NCBI RefSeq assembly: GCF_001039355.2
Contig: NW_019773659.1
Location: forward strand, 354,504-418,503
Direction of reading: 5' to 3'
Source of the DNA: Lingula anatina
Taxonomy: Eukaryota > Brachiopoda > Lingulata > Lingulida > Lingulidae
Length of the DNA: 64,000 nt
The notes beneath the pieces are model-generated. The model had not been told where the DNA came from, made no database searches, and saw only the letters and a list, made by a program, of their open reading frames with translations. The position numbers were made by a program, and so were the translations under genes. Positions 1 through 10,830 of this stretch are shown here, piece after piece; within the stretch, counting starts at the first letter, position 1; every line of letters begins with the position of its first letter.

Positions 1-23
1 TTTTTTTTTTTTTTTTTTTTTTT
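1..23. repeat. poly-T tract at the window edge
   Basis: The window opens with 23 consecutive T. It may be the A-tail of a minus-strand retroposon or a low-quality contig end; the edge prevents a decision. Confidence 0.7.
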
Positions 24-1213
24 GCACACGCAAAGGTAACTCCAGGCACAGACAGGCAGCATAACGGAGTTTTTTTCCTAAGCAATAAAGAATCTGTAGG
101 ATGAATGCAAACGTGGGTTCGATTATGTGGAAGACTTATAGCGAGGCGCACAGTATAGAAATGTGTCCAATAGATCACTTACATGGGTGGTAAATACTTT
201 ATGGACGTGAACCCATCGCTCGACAGTTGTACTCTATCAAATGATGCTATGCAACTAATTATGACAATGCATATCAGGAAACTGGCAAAACACTTGGTCA
301 AATCTTGGTAAACATTTAAAAACTCCTTATTGTAACTCTGTAAGAATTTATCAAACACTTAGCGTTCCACTAAAACCCTTATTTTTAATTAGCTTTTTTA
401 GTATTACTGTATCATTTTTCAACTCAATGTTCATGAAGACACCTAAAAGCTTTAACTTAATGAAATTTGGTGACTTGATTTTTTTCTAAAGTCTGCTAGT
501 AACTGCTTCTGTTTTACATGTAGCATTCTGCCCGACTGAAAAACAACCATGTTCTAGGTATTTGAGTTTATTTGTCTCATATCATGTCAGCAGTCCGTCG
601 CCTGTGATATACGTACATTTGTTACCTATATTGCTTGCACATAACATGACAGTGAATTAAACTGCGTGGTCCAAATTATATTTTTCATTCATTGCTGTTG
701 TGCTGCACTGTGATAAAGGTAGTGCAACTTCCAGTTGTTAAAGCCAGTGCCGAGTGCCTTTAATGATCGAAACTTCTTTGTTAGACAAACGAGCACAATG
801 TCTGTAATATTATGTTATTATTGAGTAGAAAACAGCTTTAAAACAAAAACGAAAAGACAAATGCTCCGTATTGATTAAGAAAAATGCTTGTTACTTATTG
901 TTTGTACATTACATGCGTGACAGTGCAATAACACTGTGGTTCAAATTATCTTTTTAATCCATTGTTGTCGGCTGCAGTGTAAAAGTAGGTAAACCATGTA
1001 AATGTACAATCCCCATAAAAAAATTCAGTTACCTTCAATGTGACTTTCTGATAAACAAAGGAGCAGAATGTCCGTATTATATCATTCTTGAGTAGATAAC
1101 AGCCTTTAAACATAAAAGAAAAGGAGAAATGCTTCGTGTGGATTAAGAAAAAAAATGATGCTTTAATTGTTATATTTCTGTCAAACAAATCTTGACGAAT
1201 GGTGTTTTCTTTC
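24..1213. other. array unit 1, non-coding block downstream of the pentraxin gene
   Basis: No supportable gene. The block aligns by eye with 11265-12749, 19090-20590, 37975-39780, 41340-42500 and 52970-54520, which all lie downstream (lower coordinates) of a pentraxin exon 4 position. Shared landmarks are a segment near 50 (caggcac..acaggcagc) and an A/T-rich stretch with cttgagtag motifs. Short open frames here differ between copies and are not conserved as protein. Confidence 0.6.
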
Positions 1214-3078
1214 TTATCTGTATCTGCAAAGAACCTCTCCATACGTAGTCATTTCGTAACTTTCTTTGGTAACGGTATCCCATGAGATGACGTTTCCTCC
1301 AAGATTTTCGCCACAATTTGCCATTGCTGTGACGTTAACATTGTAAGTGTTCCAGACATTGACGCTTGTGACGTCACCAACATATGCTTGATTAACATCA
1401 AATTCGCCGCCTACACTGTCTTGGTCCTGCCCAACAATCCATACTCCATCTTAAAATAAAATTAGTTTTTTCAACCTACCTTTACTTATTCGTGTATAAA
1501 GCTTATAAATAAACATGATGCTTGTGCACAATGTATGTCACAGCAAATTTGGAAACGATCCAAATTTCCATTAAATGTACTACTAATTCATCATAGTGTC
1601 AAATCTACCAACGTTACCTCCGAAACTATAAAGAAAGAAGTATCCTTCTGCTAGTTGTCAAGATTGATATTGACTTTGTGAGAAATGATTGGTAATTTCT
1701 TACTTGGTGGTATGCTCCTAGACGTCTGGAAACCAGTGCCCCCCGCTGCTGGCATGCCATCTCTGAATACTGTCCACGCTCCAACGCCATTGTTCCAAGC
1801 GAAACACCAATGGTGCCAGGCTCCATCATTAATTTCAGAACTCGGGATTGATGTTGTGATTAGCTGACTAGATATATAGAAAAAGATGTTTCCATTCCCG
1901 TCGAACCCAGTGAGGAAAGCATTGGTGTTGCCACTCACGGCGTAAGACAGGAGATGTATAAGGTTCGATGCAGCAAAGGTTGTCCTGGCCCACAGACAGG
2001 CTGTAATGGCAGTCATCTCAGGTGTGGTTGTAATCAACTTCACGTATCTCTCGGTGGACTGCGGAGATGGCCAACGGAAGATCGTGGTTTTTTCTGAAAG
2101 TAATCACGGTAGGATTCAATTTTCAATTGAAATTGAATTGGTAGGTTTGCCTTTCACACCATTAGACACTTACCTTTTGGACCCGTTTCATAGAAAAGAG
2201 TAGCTTTGTGTTTTAACTTTGTGCGTTTTCTTTAATCGGTCACTATACTTTGCTTGCTACCTTTAAGTAATTGACAATTTTCATAATTGGCATATTAAAC
2301 CATTATTTTGAGGTATGAAATTCATTTTAAAGACAATCACAATGTGATCCCGTAGCGCACTAAAAGACCGACGAAAAGTGAACTTCTGTATTCTTTGCGA
2401 AACGCAAGAAACCAAGAGTAGGATATCATGATATTTTCTATTTTGTCACACAAATATTGTTTCTAAAATACATACTTGTTAGAGCGTCTTGAATGACAAG
2501 AAACTTGCAGCCTGCATCCGCCACTACACCTGTCATGACTTCGTAAATGTTACTCGTTCCGTATATGGAACAAATTTGCCCACTCTTACAATATTGGGCG
2601 GCGTACCCACCCAACCTTCTTATTCTTAACGCGCATTCCACGGCAGAGTTTGACCTTTTGACGCCGAAAAGTGAACGGTTCTCTGGCATTTGTAGATGTT
2701 CATGAGCAACCAATTTTGCTGTCTGTATGGTTTGACCAGCTGACACCCCAAGCATAAAGCTCAAAATGATACCTAAAAACAAGATGATGAGTTTATATAT
2801 TCGATTTTTTTCATGCAATTTTGGATTATGGTTGCTTCAACAAACCGTCCGGTTTTTTCCCCTTATTTTTTCTTTTGAAACAAAAGCTTCATTTGGATCT
2901 TTATCTTTTAACACCAGAAATATCATCGTCTTAGCGAAGCTAACATGCAGATTAATTTCATTTTTTCGGTTATCATTCCTTCAATTTCGATACAAATTTA
3001 ACCTTGGATTTGTGATGCCAAACGTTATAAATCTAGTTATAAATCTGTACCATGAGAAAACATCTTACCAAAAAACAT
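1214..3078 (-). CDS. PAN/apple-pentraxin secreted protein, array copy 1 (four exons)
   Basis: Predicted secreted lectin-like protein of about 310 residues. Exons by splice sites and phase: 3078-3069 (ATG, three codons plus one base), 2772-2476, 2093-1704 and 1449-1214 (stop 1216-1214). Exon 1 joined to exon 2 gives a hydrophobic signal peptide (MFFGIILSFMLGVSAGQ). Exon 2 continues with a PAN/apple-like stretch (SAVECALR..GGYAAQYC..ICSIYG). Exon 3 starts the pentraxin domain: CLW and HHWCFAWNN carry the two cysteines that pair in pentraxins. Exon 4 has VGQDQDSVGGEF, matching the calcium-binding E/D-Q-D and following acidic residue of C-reactive protein. The signature H-x-C-x-[ST]-W-x-[ST] is degenerate here (A and N for S/T). 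The donor after exon 2 reads A/GTATGT, weaker than in copy 3. Exon 1 lies just beside the N at 3098, and a second copy of the 5' end follows it. The family is confident; the exact protein and its function are inference. Confidence 0.8.
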
Positions 3079-3468
3079 AGTTGGTCCAAAACAGCACNCG
3101 GTTTGACCAGCTGAATCCCCAAGCATAAAGCTCAAAATGATACCTAAAAACAAGATGATGAGTTTATATATTCGATTTTTTTCATGCAATTTTGGATTAT
3201 GGTTGCTTCAACAAACCGTCCGGTTTTTTCCCCTTATTTTTTCTTTTGAAACAAAAGCTTCATTTGGATCTTTATCTTTTAACACCAGAAATATCATCGT
3301 CTTAGCGAAGCTAACATGCAGATTAATTTCATTTTTTCGGTTATCATTCCTTCAATTTCGATACAAATTTAACCTTGGATTTGTGATGCCAAACGTTATA
3401 AATCTAGTTATAAATCTGTACCATGAGAAAACATCTTACCAAAAAACATAGTTGGTCCAAAACAGCAC
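2729..3468. repeat. near-perfect 371-bp direct duplication around a single N
   Basis: Bases 2729-3097 recur at 3100-3468 with an offset of 371; the main difference is ctgacacccc versus ctgaatcccc. The copies meet at an N at 3098. They contain the 5' part of exon 2, intron 1 and exon 1 of the pentraxin gene. Two contig ends with overlapping sequence joined by a one-base gap is the simplest explanation, so the second exon 1 is probably not a second gene. Confidence 0.8.
3099..3449 (-). pseudogene. duplicate 5' end of pentraxin copy 1 (exon 1 and start of exon 2)
   Basis: A second exon 1 (ATG 3449-3447, donor after 3440) and the first 45 bases of exon 2 (3143-3099) end abruptly at the N. It cannot encode a full protein by itself. 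Either this is the true 5' end of the gene at 1214-3078 and the inner copy is the artefact, or the reverse. Confidence 0.6.
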
Positions 3469-5245
3469 TTACTGCCCAAGATAAGAGAAAATTATGGATG
3501 AAAAATATAGTTTACGTACATATGTTAACAGCTGGTGCAATTGTTAATATGACAATTGATTATGTCTCACTCTGCAAAATTTTTCATCACTATTACCAAC
3601 GTATTGATTTCTAACGCGATAACACCGGAAGTAGCGATAATGGTTTCTTTTTTATCTGTCTGTGTTAACGTATAATACCGGCGCTTCAAGCAAAAGAATA
3701 AATGCACTTGTATTTTGCATTTAGGCTTGCCTGTATTTTCATATGTTACAGAAATTTGATATATAGTTAATCCGTGTCATATGAAAACGCTAGCTCTCAT
3801 TATATGTTTTATTCCTGCGAATCGAAAAATACAACTAACAAATTTTAATAACATAGAATTTAAATATATTTATTTATCTGGCACAGCTACAGTCTACATT
3901 AAAGTAAATTTAAAATTAATGCACTTCAAGAGAAAATTTTATCGTCTTTGAAAATGATTACTTTTTTAACTGGTGACTGCACGGAAATGGCCAAAAGTGC
4001 GTTCAGGGCCCCGTCACTCGAAAGCATCGCGCACTGCGACCGAGCGTAAGCGTCTCGATTCCATAACTCTCCCATACCAGCCCCATATAATACATTGTAG
4101 CCTCTACATGTATGTGATAATGCTAAATTAGCAATATGCTATGCTTTCTATCTACGGGCTCTGACTTATCTCTGTTTTTGGGTTTACTGGTACTGGGCCA
4201 GAGGAGGAAAAGCAGTCATCCAAGAAAATTTGCACAGGTAAGCCTCGCCCTAGATTTTGACCCCCCTAGGTCAGGCCATAGAAGTAGAGAAAATTTCTCT
4301 ACTTCTATGGTCAGGCTAACCCTAACCATTATAACTATATGGAGGGCGGACTTTATGTTACACGGACCCTCAGTTTCGATACACAGGGATGTTACAATAG
4401 CTGACAGTGCTGAGACGGAGTGGCTAAAGCACATCGCTCGACTCGTTTTTCCAGGTTCAGTAAATGGTCGCGTGTAAAGGCGAATGGCATCCGATAGATG
4501 TTCATCAGACCCTGCATGATAAAGCTGCGTACAACATAGCACTTTAACACTATGACCGGTTATTTTCCTGGCCTTTGAGTTCGGGAAGGTCGAATAAAAC
4601 TCACTTTTTGCTGGGAAAAGTCTGATTTGGCTAAAATTTTGATCTAGGTACACGGTACAGGTTCCATGGTTAAAATTTCACTTTTTCAGAAAAATACCCC
4701 CGTTTAATTTCTTTGCAACTGACTATAAAACTGAAGGAATAAATGATAAATGCTTTGCAAATATTTGACCACACACATTTCATTATTGGGATTTATTTAT
4801 TAATAAGTGGTGGCCATCCGCGATATAAGTCAGTTACAACTACTTGTCTACTGTGTGAGACGTTATCTCGGATGTCAGTCAGTGACGACCAGTGTTGTAA
4901 TTATTACATAGAAAAGCACTTGTTGACATTGTTAGCTTAACTTGTTTGACTTGCCCAAACCAATGTATTACAAAATATACACCTTAATGATTACTCTGTT
5001 GAGAAATGGTATTTTAGAGTGCGAACGGTGCCATTTGGTACAGTTTAGAACCATGACTTAGCTAGTCAAAATTCTGATTTCAAGAGGGGACCAGAAATCG
5101 ACCCCCCTCCCCCCGCTAAATACGCCACTGCACCTTCTTCGTTTTGAGCAAAATACAAAATCAAATTGGACATTATTTTAAACCTCGCGCGAGAATATGC
5201 CGTTGAGAGCAGCTCTTCAGTAACAGTTCCTAAATCCCTATTAAA
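3450..5245. other. upstream flank of pentraxin copy 1
   Basis: No supportable gene. A TATA-like stretch (ctatatttttc on the minus strand) lies near 3500-3510, about 55 bases above the ATG, and is kept in copies 2 and 3. Near 4008-4100 is a short block of roughly 90 bp (aactcgaaagcatcgcgc..) that recurs elsewhere. The 145-residue minus frame at 4216-4653 is not preserved in unit 3 and is judged spurious. Confidence 0.5.
4271..4315. repeat. 35-bp perfect palindrome with 5-bp flanking duplication
   Basis: Bases 4276-4310 form two 17-base arms (ccatagaagtagagaaa and its reverse complement) around one base. They are flanked on both sides by tcagg (4271-4275 and 4311-4315). The paralogous site in unit 3 near 23600 reads taggtcaggctaacc with a single tcagg and no palindrome, so the palindrome is an insertion that duplicated five bases. 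Confidence 0.85.
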
Positions 5246-6087
5246 CTAACATGAACCGTACGTGTCCGGGTTGCCATGCTCGATAAGATTGTGGTAGAGC
5301 GACTCAGCAGTGCGACAGTGCCATTGCGTCTCTCTGGGCTGAGTGATTGTACAACTGGTACAACTGGTACAGCCTCGGACACAACTGGTCGTGCGGGCTA
5401 TTACGGGCTGTTTGCGTCCACATTTTGCGCAGAATCTCACGTCCCACGCAGTTTGCAGACAGCCCATAAGCACGTACGGAGGATGTTGGACTTGTCCAAA
5501 AGATTCTACGAATAGCCTGAGAACAGCGAGGCCACAAGCGTAACTTGCCCTCCTCGCACGTTGTGTATTTACAATTAACGCCGACTGTGTAACGTGTACA
5601 ACAATTTGCTCCTTCATGCAAGACGCACATGAAGGGACAAGTGCCCTATGCGTGTTGAGTAAGGCGCACGCCATCACAACTAACGAACAAAGTCGAGAGC
5701 ACACCGGGAATGCGTCGCACGTGCGTCACCCCCACGCCTGGTGTATAAAGGTCATGTCTTTATATGAACGTCCACTGTGTAACGTGTACAACAATTTTCA
5801 ATTTTTTCAAATTTTTGCTCAATATAAATTCTAATATGCCTCCGAAAGGCAAGAGAAAGAAGCTTACATAGTAGAAAAAGGAGGAAGAAGAAGAAAGAAG
5901 AGGAGAACAGGAAGCAAAACTGACATACGACGTCAGTACGTCACCACAAACGTGTGAGGCAAGTGTGAAGCAAAACTGACGCAAAAAGGCACTACTTTCG
6001 CCGTGCGTTGCATTCCCTTCGTAAGTGGCGAGTGTGTGCCACGTACACAGGAAGCAAGAAAAACTCAAGAAATGAGAACAATTACAA
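5246..6087. repeat. array-specific GC-richer repeat block, unit 1 (internally deleted)
   Basis: This block (ccgggttgccatgctcgata.. through gcgttgcattccc..) recurs at 15083-16420, 24540-25849 and partly at 50870-51535; its left part recurs at 40757 and 57590. Relative to units 2 and 3 it lacks about 330-350 bp, including the MITE, and carries instead the short direct repeat acaactggt x2 at about 5350-5370. The part starting gcctcggacacaactgg may be one end of a Harbinger-like element (see 38724-39269). Overlapping frames on both strands are not conserved as protein. Confidence 0.6.
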
Positions 6088-6857
6088 CCATCCATCCTCC
6101 ATCTTAAAATAAACTTAGCTTATTTAACTAATGTTCATAGCGTTCGCTTAACCTAATTCCAGCGCCTTAAATATAGGGGCATAAAAATTATAAATGACCA
6201 TGATGCTAGTTATTTGTATAATGTATGATACAACAAATCTGGCCACGATTGCACTAGTTCATTTTATTGTTTAATTCACAAAAGGTACCTTCAACACCAC
6301 TATATAATGAAATAAATAGCCATCTGCTAGCCACCTGCAAATAACATGCCACAAATCAATCAATCAATCAATGCTCTTCGTCCCGTGTGGGACATAAGGC
6401 CACAGTCACTTCTTTCCATTTGGCCCAAAGTTATGTGAGAAATGATGGGTAGTACTTTCTTACCTGGTGGTTTGCCCTTCAACGACAGATAACCAGTGTC
6501 TGCCGCTGCTGAAATGCCGCCTTTAAATACTGTCAACGCTCCAACGACATTGTTCCAAGCGATACACCATTGGTGTCAGGCCCATCAAAGATTTCAGTAC
6601 TCAGAAATGGTACTTTTATCTCCAGACTAAATAAATGGAGCAAGAGGTTTCCATTTGCATAGAACCCAATGAGGAAAGCGTTGTAGTTTTCGTCACTCAC
6701 GGCGTAAGACAGGAGTGTATATAGAGTTTCAGGTGCAGCAAAGGTTGTCTTGGCCCACAGACATGCTGTAATGGCAGTCATCTCAGGTGTGGTTGTAATC
6801 AACTTCACGTATCGCTCTGTGCACTGCGGAGAAGGCCAATAGAGGATAGTAGTTTAT
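6088..6857 (-). pseudogene. second-type pentraxin pseudogene, unit 1 (exon 3 and exon 4 stub)
   Basis: Exon 3 (6857-6464) has a good acceptor (tttcag) and donor (CCACCAG/GTAAGA). It encodes the first half of a pentraxin domain (TACLWAKTTFA..LLSYAVSDENYNAF..GNLL). At the point equivalent to DGAWHHWC one base is missing (gatgg-gcctg), which shifts the frame and ends it after MSLER. Exon 4 is reduced to about 15 bases after its acceptor (6102-6088), where the neighbouring repeat block begins. No exon 1 or 2 is recognisable upstream. The same lesions occur at 16.9 and 26.4 kb, so the gene died before the units were duplicated. Confidence 0.75.
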
Positions 6858-8316
6858 CTGAAAGAAAGAAAGGTACTTGTGTCTTATACATTGCGGCCAT
6901 AATATGTGCGGGCGGTTTTCCAGAAAAGTCTTTTGTTCTGTTTTGTTTCAGAATTTTAGAGCAGCTTTACAAGCCGGTGTAACGAAACTGAGATGACCTT
7001 GTAACAGTGAGTCCGCCCTCCTTTCAGTTATAATACACTGGTCAACTGGGGATCGTGTCTTTTGCTAATTTCTTTATTTTCAAAGTAAAAGGAAGAAAAA
7101 AGATCAAATTAAAAAAGAACACTTCAGAAGAGCACTGCCTTAACACGCGTTTACATTAAAAACGCTTTATGGCAACCAGCAGTAAAATGTCTCATGTCAG
7201 CAAGAAAACGGATGCAAAATCTCCTTAGTAGTGTTTATAGCCATCCATGAAAGTTTGTGAAAATCTTATTATAATGTTTCATGGTTATGGTCAGCTATTA
7301 TATAATTGGTTATTGCTCAACTGTTTTAAATTGCATAGCTTTAACATATGTTTCTTTTATTATCAACTTCCCTTAATAAGGACGAATGACTTTGCTGGAA
7401 ACCGTCACGCTCCCTCCCTTATCTAATCTATTCCAGTTATACTTAAAGACCTAATTCAACTAAGTATATATTTTAATATAAAAAACACAAAAGCGTCACT
7501 CTGTTTCTCAATAAAAAACAAATGTGCAGCTTGGTTTTTATCCAACTCAAAATATAAACAAATATTCTGCCACTTTTTGATAAGGGTGGCGATCTTGCTC
7601 TACTACTCAAATAGGAATTTCTTCCAAGGGTCTCCTAGTTTAATGACACCTGTTGAAAAGCGTCAAGAAACACTTGATAATCTTTATTTTGCAAATGCGA
7701 CTGAGCAAGCCTGCAACCTTGTGAACAGTCATAAGTGAACAGTCAAAAGTAATAAGTAAAGATGGAAAAATGATGTGTGTGTCAAATACCCACCATGAAG
7801 GTGCATATAACTTTCATAGTCTGTTGAAGAAACTTTGCTTTCAAAAATGATAAATTGCTTTTTTGTATGCATCTGTCATACAGTTTTTGCACAATTGTAT
7901 ACATAAACAGATTTTGTAACTACGACAACGTCTGTTTGAGACAGATCTTCCTATTTCAAAGCCATTAAGTTTTGATAATTATTCCCTGGGACATTAGATG
8001 CACATTTGATAAATTGCTGTGCGAAATGTATCAGTTTGGCCAATAAAAAATTTACAACTTCCGCGACGCCGAGGGGAAGCACATTACTTTTTGCCAGTTT
8101 TAAAACTGTCCATATGGTTGCACGCTCGCTCAGTTGCATAAGCTAAATTAAGGCAACAAAGTTAAATGAAACAGATTATCAAGTATTTCTACACGCATTT
8201 CAGCAAGTGTCATTGAACTAAGAGACCCTTAGCAATTTGCACTCTGGCCTCTCAAGTCGTCGCTTTTAGAGACCGGTAAATTTGTCAACAGTAGAGGTGA
8301 TATACATATCCATATA
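6858..8316. other. non-coding inter-gene spacer, unit 1
   Basis: No supportable gene. The segment matches 17191-18650 and 26614-28090 almost base for base. The part 7471-8316 is repeated a second time immediately right of the transposon at 9976-10820. A diverged version lies at about 48800-49300. Only short non-conserved frames are present. Confidence 0.6.
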
Positions 8317-9975
8317 CAGACTTGACATTTAATATGGAATATTTTTTTCCAAATCATTTTTCATCAATTTTTTTCTATTTTGCTGACTGATAAATGAAAA
8401 TAAAGATTAAAATCGTGTTTTAATAACTTTTAATTATCTCTTTGATATCATTGTGACATCAGTTCATTAATGGAATTCGCCAGAGAAGCAAACAAAAACA
8501 CATTGCCTATTCTATGTCATACGACAACAATTAAAAGAGATATTTTGGATCTCCATATTTTCCAAATTATTTTCTGTAAAAGAGATACACGCCTCACAAA
8601 GAACCCCCATGTCAGTGTCTAGTCACAGTAACGGTCGCTGTTACGCTTGACCTCTTCTGTTTGCTACCAGCACTCTCAAGTGGCAAGGCATTCCTTGGGT
8701 TAGGTTTTTAGAGTTCAATCTGGAATAACATTCCAGGCATCGGTCAAAATCTGTCCAATTTGGTCCAGTTTTGTTGTAGGACATGTTTTGTTGATTCGGC
8801 GAGTAATGGCCTACCCACATATTGTCTATGTGGTTCAAATATGGCGATTTTGATTACCAAGGTAGCTGCTCATTCCCTTGGTTTTGTAAGTAATCTGCTA
8901 TTAAAAGTGCTATGTGTGTACCGGGAATTCCACCGTGCAACCTAAAATTGTTCCTAAGGTGCCCCCTATCAAATGATAGTCAAGTGGTTCTCAGATTATT
9001 CCTTCATTTGATCTGGTTCAGGTTTTCGTGGATGACCATCATTGGTGTTTTGGCACCAATGTGGTATCCACTCCAATTTCTGACGCTGTTAATGACCTTA
9101 GTCACTTTAGACGCGGCACACGCTTAGTCGTTGGCCTCTTCTGGATGTCTGTAAACTCTGTTTTGACTGGTTGAACGGTACAGGTGAAAGCTGACCTCAA
9201 TAAAGAAAGTCACAAAGTTTCAGTGTTCAACTCAGAAACGATTAGGGTCCCCAATTCATTAGAGAAACATACAACGGTGCTTTGCTGTTTACAGTGGGTT
9301 CCCCTGAGGTCGTCTGGTATTCTAACCAGCTAAAACCAGTTTGGTGTTCGCTAAGGGCCTTGAAAAATGCGTTTTGGTGGCAATTTACCCCTCATTCTGA
9401 ACGGACTGGGTGGTTTTTGTTTACTTGCAATAGCATATCCCGACAGACAGTGGGTCCTGTACCCTGGTGGTAAGATTTCAATACGTTGGCTGTGGCCTCT
9501 GTGTAGGTACATCAGTCTGGGCATTACTCTATAAAACTGTGCGGACCGTTTCGTTTGGCGCAATTTTCTGTCTGGCAATGTATGTCTTTTTCGCGCCATT
9601 CTGCCACAAATAAACAAATATGCAGAGCACTGCTTAGCTCATTTTAAACTTTGCAAAACCGACCACCTGCATGCAAAATTTCAAATTCTTCTATGCAGTA
9701 GTTGCCGACATATGGATACTTCTTTGACAGAACTATGCTTTGCCAAAGCCAAGCTTTGACCTGCCCAAAGGAGCACTACCCAATTAAATCACTGCATATT
9801 ACATAATGCAGCAGCGAAACTAACCTGGTATTCAGTTAATTGGAAGCGACACACCTGACTACACACTTCTCCATTCACATATCTTATATGAGATCGGAGT
9901 TTTTTGAAAAAAGAATGCATTTTTACCTAGGCATACATTCGAAACTGAAATATTCCATATTAAATGTCAAGTCTG
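8317..9975. mobile_element. non-autonomous DNA transposon, 28-bp TIRs, TA target site (copy 1)
   Basis: The left end starts CAGACTTGACATTTAATATG at 8317, and the reverse complement ends at 9975; the perfect inverted repeat is 28 bp. The left flank is TA (8315-8316), and the paralogous sites in units 2 and 3 (near 10820 and 18645) read catatccatatatttg with a single TA and no insert. Length is 1659 bp. No transposase is recognisable; frames of 60-90 residues on both strands are not shared intact with copy 2. TA duplication suggests the Tc1/mariner superfamily, without proof. The right flank is not the expected one (see findings). Confidence 0.85.
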
Positions 9976-10830
9976 TATTTTAATATAAAAAACACAAAAG
10001 CGTCACTCTGTTTCTCAATAAAAAACAAATGTGCAGCTTGGTTTTTATCCAACTCAAAATATAAACAAATATTCTGCCACTTTTTGATAAGGGTGGCGAT
10101 CTTGCTCTACTACTCAAATAGGTATTTCTTCTAAGGGTCTCTTAGTTTAATGACACCTGCTGAAAAAAGCGTCAAGAAACACTTGATAATCTTTATTTTG
10201 CAAATGCGACTGAGCAAGCCTGCAACCTTGTGAACAGTCTGAAAAACTGGCAAAAAAGTAATAAGTAAAGATGGAAAAATGATGTGTGTGTCAAATACCC
10301 ACCATGAAGGTGCATATAACTTTCATAGTCTGTTGGAGAAACTTTGCTTTCAAAAATGATAAATTGCTTTTTTGTATGCAACTGTCATACAGTTTTTGCA
10401 CAATTGTATACATAAACAGATTTTGTAACTACGACAACGTCTGTTTGAGACAGATCTTCCTATTTCAAAGCCATTAAGTTTTGATAATTATTCCCTGGGA
10501 CATTAGATGCACATTTGATAAATTGCTGTGCGAAATGTATCAGTTTGGCCAATAAAAAATTTACAACTTCTGCGACGCCGAGGGGAAGCACATTACTTTT
10601 TGCCAGTTTTTAAACTGTCCATATGGTTGCACGCTCGCTCAGTCGCATAAGCTACATTACAACAGAGTTAAATGGAACAGATTATCAAGTATTTCTACAC
10701 GCATTTCAGCAAGTGTCATTGAACTAAGAGACCCTTAGCAATTTGCACTCTGGCCTCTCAAGTCGTCTCTTTTAGAGACCGGTAATTTTGTCAACAGTGG
10801 AGGTGATATACATATCCATATATTTGTCCA
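9976..10830. repeat. extra copy of the spacer segment 7471-8316
   Basis: From ttttaatataaaaaacac onward this segment repeats 7471-8316 with few differences. It is followed by the empty TA site (catatccatatatttgtcc). Units 2 and 3 have this spacer only once per unit, so unit 1 carries a partial duplication flanking the transposon. Confidence 0.8.

Noticed and set aside
2110-2140. Near-palindrome caattttcaattgaaattg in pentraxin intron 2
   Set aside because: Short, A/T-rich and imperfect; expected by chance in this composition.
2766-3080. Identical 104-residue plus-strand frames at 2766, 3137 and 12789 (MIPKNKMM..)
   Set aside because: They are antisense to pentraxin exon 2 and intron 1; identity comes from unit duplication, and unit 3 does not keep the frame.
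4316-4330. Telomere-like ctaaccctaacc
   Set aside because: Only two units and not tandemly extended; chance.
4216-4653. 145-residue minus frame repeated at 14032-14469
   Set aside because: The frame passes through the inserted palindrome and is lost in unit 3; no domain recognised.
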